The notes beneath the pieces were generated by a model that saw only the letters and a list, made by a program, of their open reading frames with translations, did no database searches and was not told the origin of the DNA. From contig CM049313.1 in the NCBI GenBank assembly GCA_026874595.1, positions 76,128,659 to 76,192,658 of the forward strand: DNA of 64,000 bases, read 5' to 3'. This stretch comes from Sipunculus nudus (taxonomy: Eukaryota > Annelida > Sipuncula > Golfingiida > Sipunculidae). This document shows positions 60,420 to 64,000 of this stretch, piece by piece. Both the position numbers and the translations under genes were made by a program. Within the stretch, counting starts at the first letter, position 1. Every line of letters begins with the position of its first letter.

Positions 60420-61760
60420 ATGTAACACAGCCAGTAATGGGTCAGGTTTTGAATGCTTCTTAATTGTTTGAACTATGTCAAGTCTTTGGATGTGATCAGG
60501 GGGTATGTAACACAGCCTGCAGTGGGTCAGGTTTTGAAGGCTTCTTAATTGTTTGAACTATGTCAAGTCTTTGTATGTGATCAGGGGGTATGTAACACAG
60601 CCAGTAATGGGTCAGGTTTTGAATGCTTCTTAATTGTTTGAACTATGTCAAGTCTTTGGATGTGATCAGGGGGTATGTAACACAGCCTGCAGTGGGTCAG
60701 GTTTTGAAGGCTTCTTAATTGTTTGAACTATGTCAAGTCTTTGTACGTGATCAGGGGGTATGTAACACCGCCAGTAATGTGTCAGATTTTGAATGCTTCT
60801 TAATTGTTTGAACTATGTCAAGTCTTTGGATGTGATCAGGGGTATGTAACACAGCCAGTAATGGGTCAGATTTTGAAGGCTTCTTAATTGTTTGAACTAT
60901 GTCAAGTCTTTGTACGTGATCAGGGGGTATGTAACACAGCCAGTAGTGGGTCAGATTTTGAATGCTTCTTAATTGTTTGAACTATGTCAAGTCTTTGGAT
61001 GTGATCAGGGGGTATGTAACACAGCCAGTAATGGGTCAGATTTTGAATGCTTCTTAATTGTTTGAACTATGTCAAGTCTTTGTACGTGATCAGGGGGTAT
61101 GTAACACAGCCAGTAATGGGTCAGGTTTTGAAGGCTACTTAATTGTTTGAACTATGTCAAGTCTTTGGATGTGATCAGGGGGTATGTAACACAGCCAGTA
61201 ATGGGTCAGATTTTGAATGCTTCTTAATTGTTTGAACTATGTCAAGTCTTTGGATGTGATCAGGGGGTATGTAACACAGCCAGTAATGGGTCAGGTTTTG
61301 AATGCTTCTTAATTGTTTGAACTATGTCAAGTCTTTGGATGTGATCAGGGGGTATGTAACACAGCCTGCAGTGGGTCAGGTTTTGAAGGCTTCTTAATTG
61401 TTTGAACTATGTCAAGTCTTTGTATGTGATCAGGGGGTATGTAACACAGCCAGTAATGGGTCAGGTTTTGAATGCTTCTTAATTGTTTGAACTATGTCAA
61501 GTCTTTGGATGTGATCAGGGGGTATGTAACACAGCCTGCAGTGGGTCAGGTTTTGAAGGCTTCTTAATTGTTTGAACTATGTCAAGTCTTTGTACGTGAT
61601 CAGGGGGTATGTAACACCGCCAGTAATGTGTCAGATTTTGAATGCTTCTTAATTGTTTGAACTATGTCAAGTCTTTGGATGTGATCAGGGGTATGTAACA
61701 CAGCCAGTAATGGGTCAGATTTTGAAGGCTTCTTAATTGTTTGAACTATGTCAAGTCTTT
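60420..61760 (+). repeat. 849-bp higher-order duplication in the satellite
   Basis: The rare unit with TAACACCGCCAGTAATGTGT occurs at 60764 and 61613, 849 bases apart (ten units), and the neighbouring units also match in order. This indicates recent unequal exchange. Confidence 0.8.
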
Positions 61761-64000
61761 GTACGTGATCAGGGGGTATGTAACACAGCCTGCAGTGGGT
61801 CAGGTTTTGAAGGCTTCTTAATTGTTTGAACTATGTCAAGTCTTTGGATGTGATCAGGGGTATGTAACACAGCCAGTAATGGGTCAGGTTTTGAAGGCTT
61901 CTTAATTGTTTGAACTATGTCAAGTCTTTGGATGTGATCAGTGGGTATGTAACACAGCCTGCAGTGGGTCAGGTTTTGAAGGCTTCTTAATTGTTTGAAC
62001 TATGTCAAGTCTTTGTACGTGATCAGGGGGTATGTAACACAGCCTGCAGTGGGTCAGGTTTTGAAGGCTACTTAATTGTTTGAACTATGTCAAGTCTTTG
62101 TACGTGATCAGGGGGTATGTAACACAGCCAGTAATGGGTCAGATTTTGAATGCTTCTAAATTGTTTGAACTATGTCAAGTCTTTGGATGTGATCAGGGGG
62201 TATGTAACACAGCCAGTAATGGGTCAGGTTTTGAAGGCTTCTAAATTGTTTGAACTATGTCAAGTCTTTGGATGTGATCAGGGGGTATGTAACACAGCCA
62301 GTAATGGGTCAGATTTTTAGTGCTTTTCAATTGTTTGAACTATGTCAAGTCTTTGGATGTGATCAGGGGGTATGTAACACAGCCAGTAATGGGTCAGATT
62401 TTGAATGCTTCTTAATTGTTTGAACTATGTCAAGTCTTTGGATGTGATCAGGGGGTATGTAACACAGCCTGCAGTGGGTCAGGTTTTGAAGGCTTCTTAA
62501 TTGTTTGAACTATGTCAAGTCTTTGGATGTGATCAGGGGGTATGTAACACAACCAGTAACGGGTCAGGTTTTGAAGGCTTCTTAATTGTTTGAACTATGT
62601 CAAGTCTTTGGATGTGATCAGGGGGTATGTAACACAGCCTGCAGTGGGTCAGGTTTTGAAGGCTTCTTAATTGTTTGAACTATGTCAAGTCTTTGTACGT
62701 GATCAGGGGGTATGTAACACAGCCTGGAGTGGGTCAGGTTTTGAAGGCTTCTTAATTGTTTGACCTCTAACAAAGCTTTGTATGTGATCAGGGGGTATGT
62801 AACACAGCCAGTAATGGGTCAGGTTTTGAATGCTTCTTAATTGTTTGAACTCTAACAAAGCTTTGTATGTGATCAGGGGGTATGTAACACAGCCTGCAGT
62901 GGGTCAGGTTTTGAAGGCTACTTAATTGTTTGAACTATGTCAAGTCTTTGTATGTGATCAGGGGGTATGTAACACAGCCAGTAATGGGTCAGGTTTGGAA
63001 TGCTTCTTAATTGTTTGAACTCTAACAAAGCTTTGTATGTGATCAGGGGGTATGTAACACAGCCTGCAGTGGGTCAGGTTTTGAAGGCTTCTTAATTGTT
63101 TGAACTCTAACAAAGCTTTGTATGTGATCAGGGTGTATGTAACACAGCCAGTAATGGGTCAGGTTTTGAAGGCTTCTTAATTGTTTGAACTATGTCAAGT
63201 CTTTGGATGTGATCAGGGGGTATGTAACACAGCCTGCAGTGGGTCAGGTTTTGAAGGCTTCTTAATTGCTTGAACTCTAACAAAGCTTTGTATGTGATCA
63301 GGGGGTATGTAACACAGCCAGTAATGGGTCAGGTTTTGAAGGCTTTTTAATTGTTTGAACTATGTCAAGTCTTTGGATGTGATCAGGGGGTATGTAACAC
63401 AGCCTGCAGTGGGTCAGGTTTTGAAGGCTTCTTAATTGTTTGACCTCTAACAAAGCTTTGTATGTGATCAGGGGGTATGTAACACAGCCAGTAATGGGTC
63501 AGGTTTTGAATGCTTCTTAATTGTTTGAACTCTAACAAAGCTTTGTATGTGATCAGAGGGTATTACACAGCCTGTAGTGGATCAGGTTTTGAATGCTTCT
63601 TAATTGTTTGAACTATGTCAAGTCTTTGTATGTGATCAGGGGGTATGTAACACAGCCTGCAGTGGGTCAGGTTTTGAAGGCTTCTTAATTGTTTGATCTC
63701 TAACAAAGCTTTGTATGTGATCAGGGGGTATTACACAGCCTGTAGTGGATCAGGTTTTGAATGCTTCTTAATTGTTTGAACTATGTCAAGTCTTTGTATG
63801 TGATCAGGGGGTATGTAACACAGCCAGTAATGTGTCAGGTTTTGAATGCTTCTTAATTGTTTGAACTATGTCAAGTCTTTGGATGTGATCAGGGGGTATG
63901 TAACACAGCCTGCAGTGGGTCAGGTTTTGAAGGCTACTTAATTGTTTGAACTATGTCAAGTCTTTGTACGTGATCAGGGGGTATGTAACACAGCCAGTAA

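Larger units (their letters stand above)
55978..64000 (+). repeat. 85-bp satellite array, about 95 units, continues past window
   Basis: The unit reads TTCTTAATTGTTTGAACTAT then GTCAAGTCTTTGTATGTGAT then CAGGGGGTATGTAACACAGC then CAGTAATGGGTCAGGTTTTG and AAGGC. GAACTATGTCA recurs at 60470, 60555 and 60640, giving exactly 85 bases. A shorter 83-base variant has GGGGGAATAACACAG. Variable positions are GTATG/GTACG/GGATG, CAGTAATGG/TGCAGTGG and CTCTAACAAAGC/CTATGTCAAGTC. The start at about 55978 is abrupt. Long minus-strand frames (for example 56618-57139) arise because 85+83 is divisible by three. It has no spacers, so it is not a CRISPR array. Confidence 0.95.

Noticed and set aside
55978-64000. 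Possible CRISPR-like array
   Set aside because: The units are contiguous 85-bp repeats with no unique spacers, and the sequence is animal.

Overview
This is AT-rich, intron-like DNA from an animal, most likely a bivalve mollusc. The mollusc call is inference. It rests on one conserved exon of the synaptic gene unc-13 (Munc13) and on a dense load of Helitron-like non-autonomous elements that contain tandem core repeats and GTCC/GTCT microsatellites, an architecture known from oyster 'pearl' elements and Helentron-associated elements. There are no bacterial-type operons. Most open frames of 60-170 codons are chance frames or lie inside repeats. -- The only confident host coding sequence is a 100-bp exon at 26340-26439 (+), bounded by a tract plus CAG acceptor and a GTAAGT donor. 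It encodes the middle of the N-terminal C2A domain of Unc13. I found no neighbouring exon, so the flanks appear to be very large introns (at least about 26 kb upstream and 37 kb downstream within this window). -- Layout. 1-14.9 kb: mostly unannotated intron with three TA-flanked terminal-inverted-repeat elements (1634-3076; 6088-7313, pogo/Tigger-like with a CENP-B-type helix-turn-helix remnant; 11044-12019), a 54-bp minisatellite (8841-9425) and a few structural motifs. 14.9-18.6 kb: Helitron-like families B and D. 20.4-23.2 kb: a 5'-truncated, broken CR1/L2-type LINE interrupted by a family A element. 26.3 kb: the unc-13 exon. 27.95-35.03 kb: a four-level nest of Helitron-like elements (E in E, F in the inner E, A in F, then a local 1,045-bp tandem duplication). 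36-43 kb: tandem repeats, a family B remnant, a 1.4-kb foldback element and a small MITE-like repeat. 45.3-53.0 kb: a 7.7-kb family B element loaded with a DNA transposon, a D fragment that contains an A element, and a C element. 55.98-64.0 kb: an 85-bp satellite array, about 95 units, running off the right edge. -- The strongest new-looking signal is that sequence-divergent Helitron-like families A, B and C carry the same internal module. A CTCAGRAAC-type box is followed 79-80 bp later by the 12-bp palindrome GGTGGCGCCACC, while the bases between are largely different. Together with 5' hairpins, 3' hairpins ending in CTAG or CTTG, subterminal inverted repeats, T|T insertion sites and uniform + orientation, this suggests one related superfamily mobilised by a shared source. 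No autonomous element is in the window.
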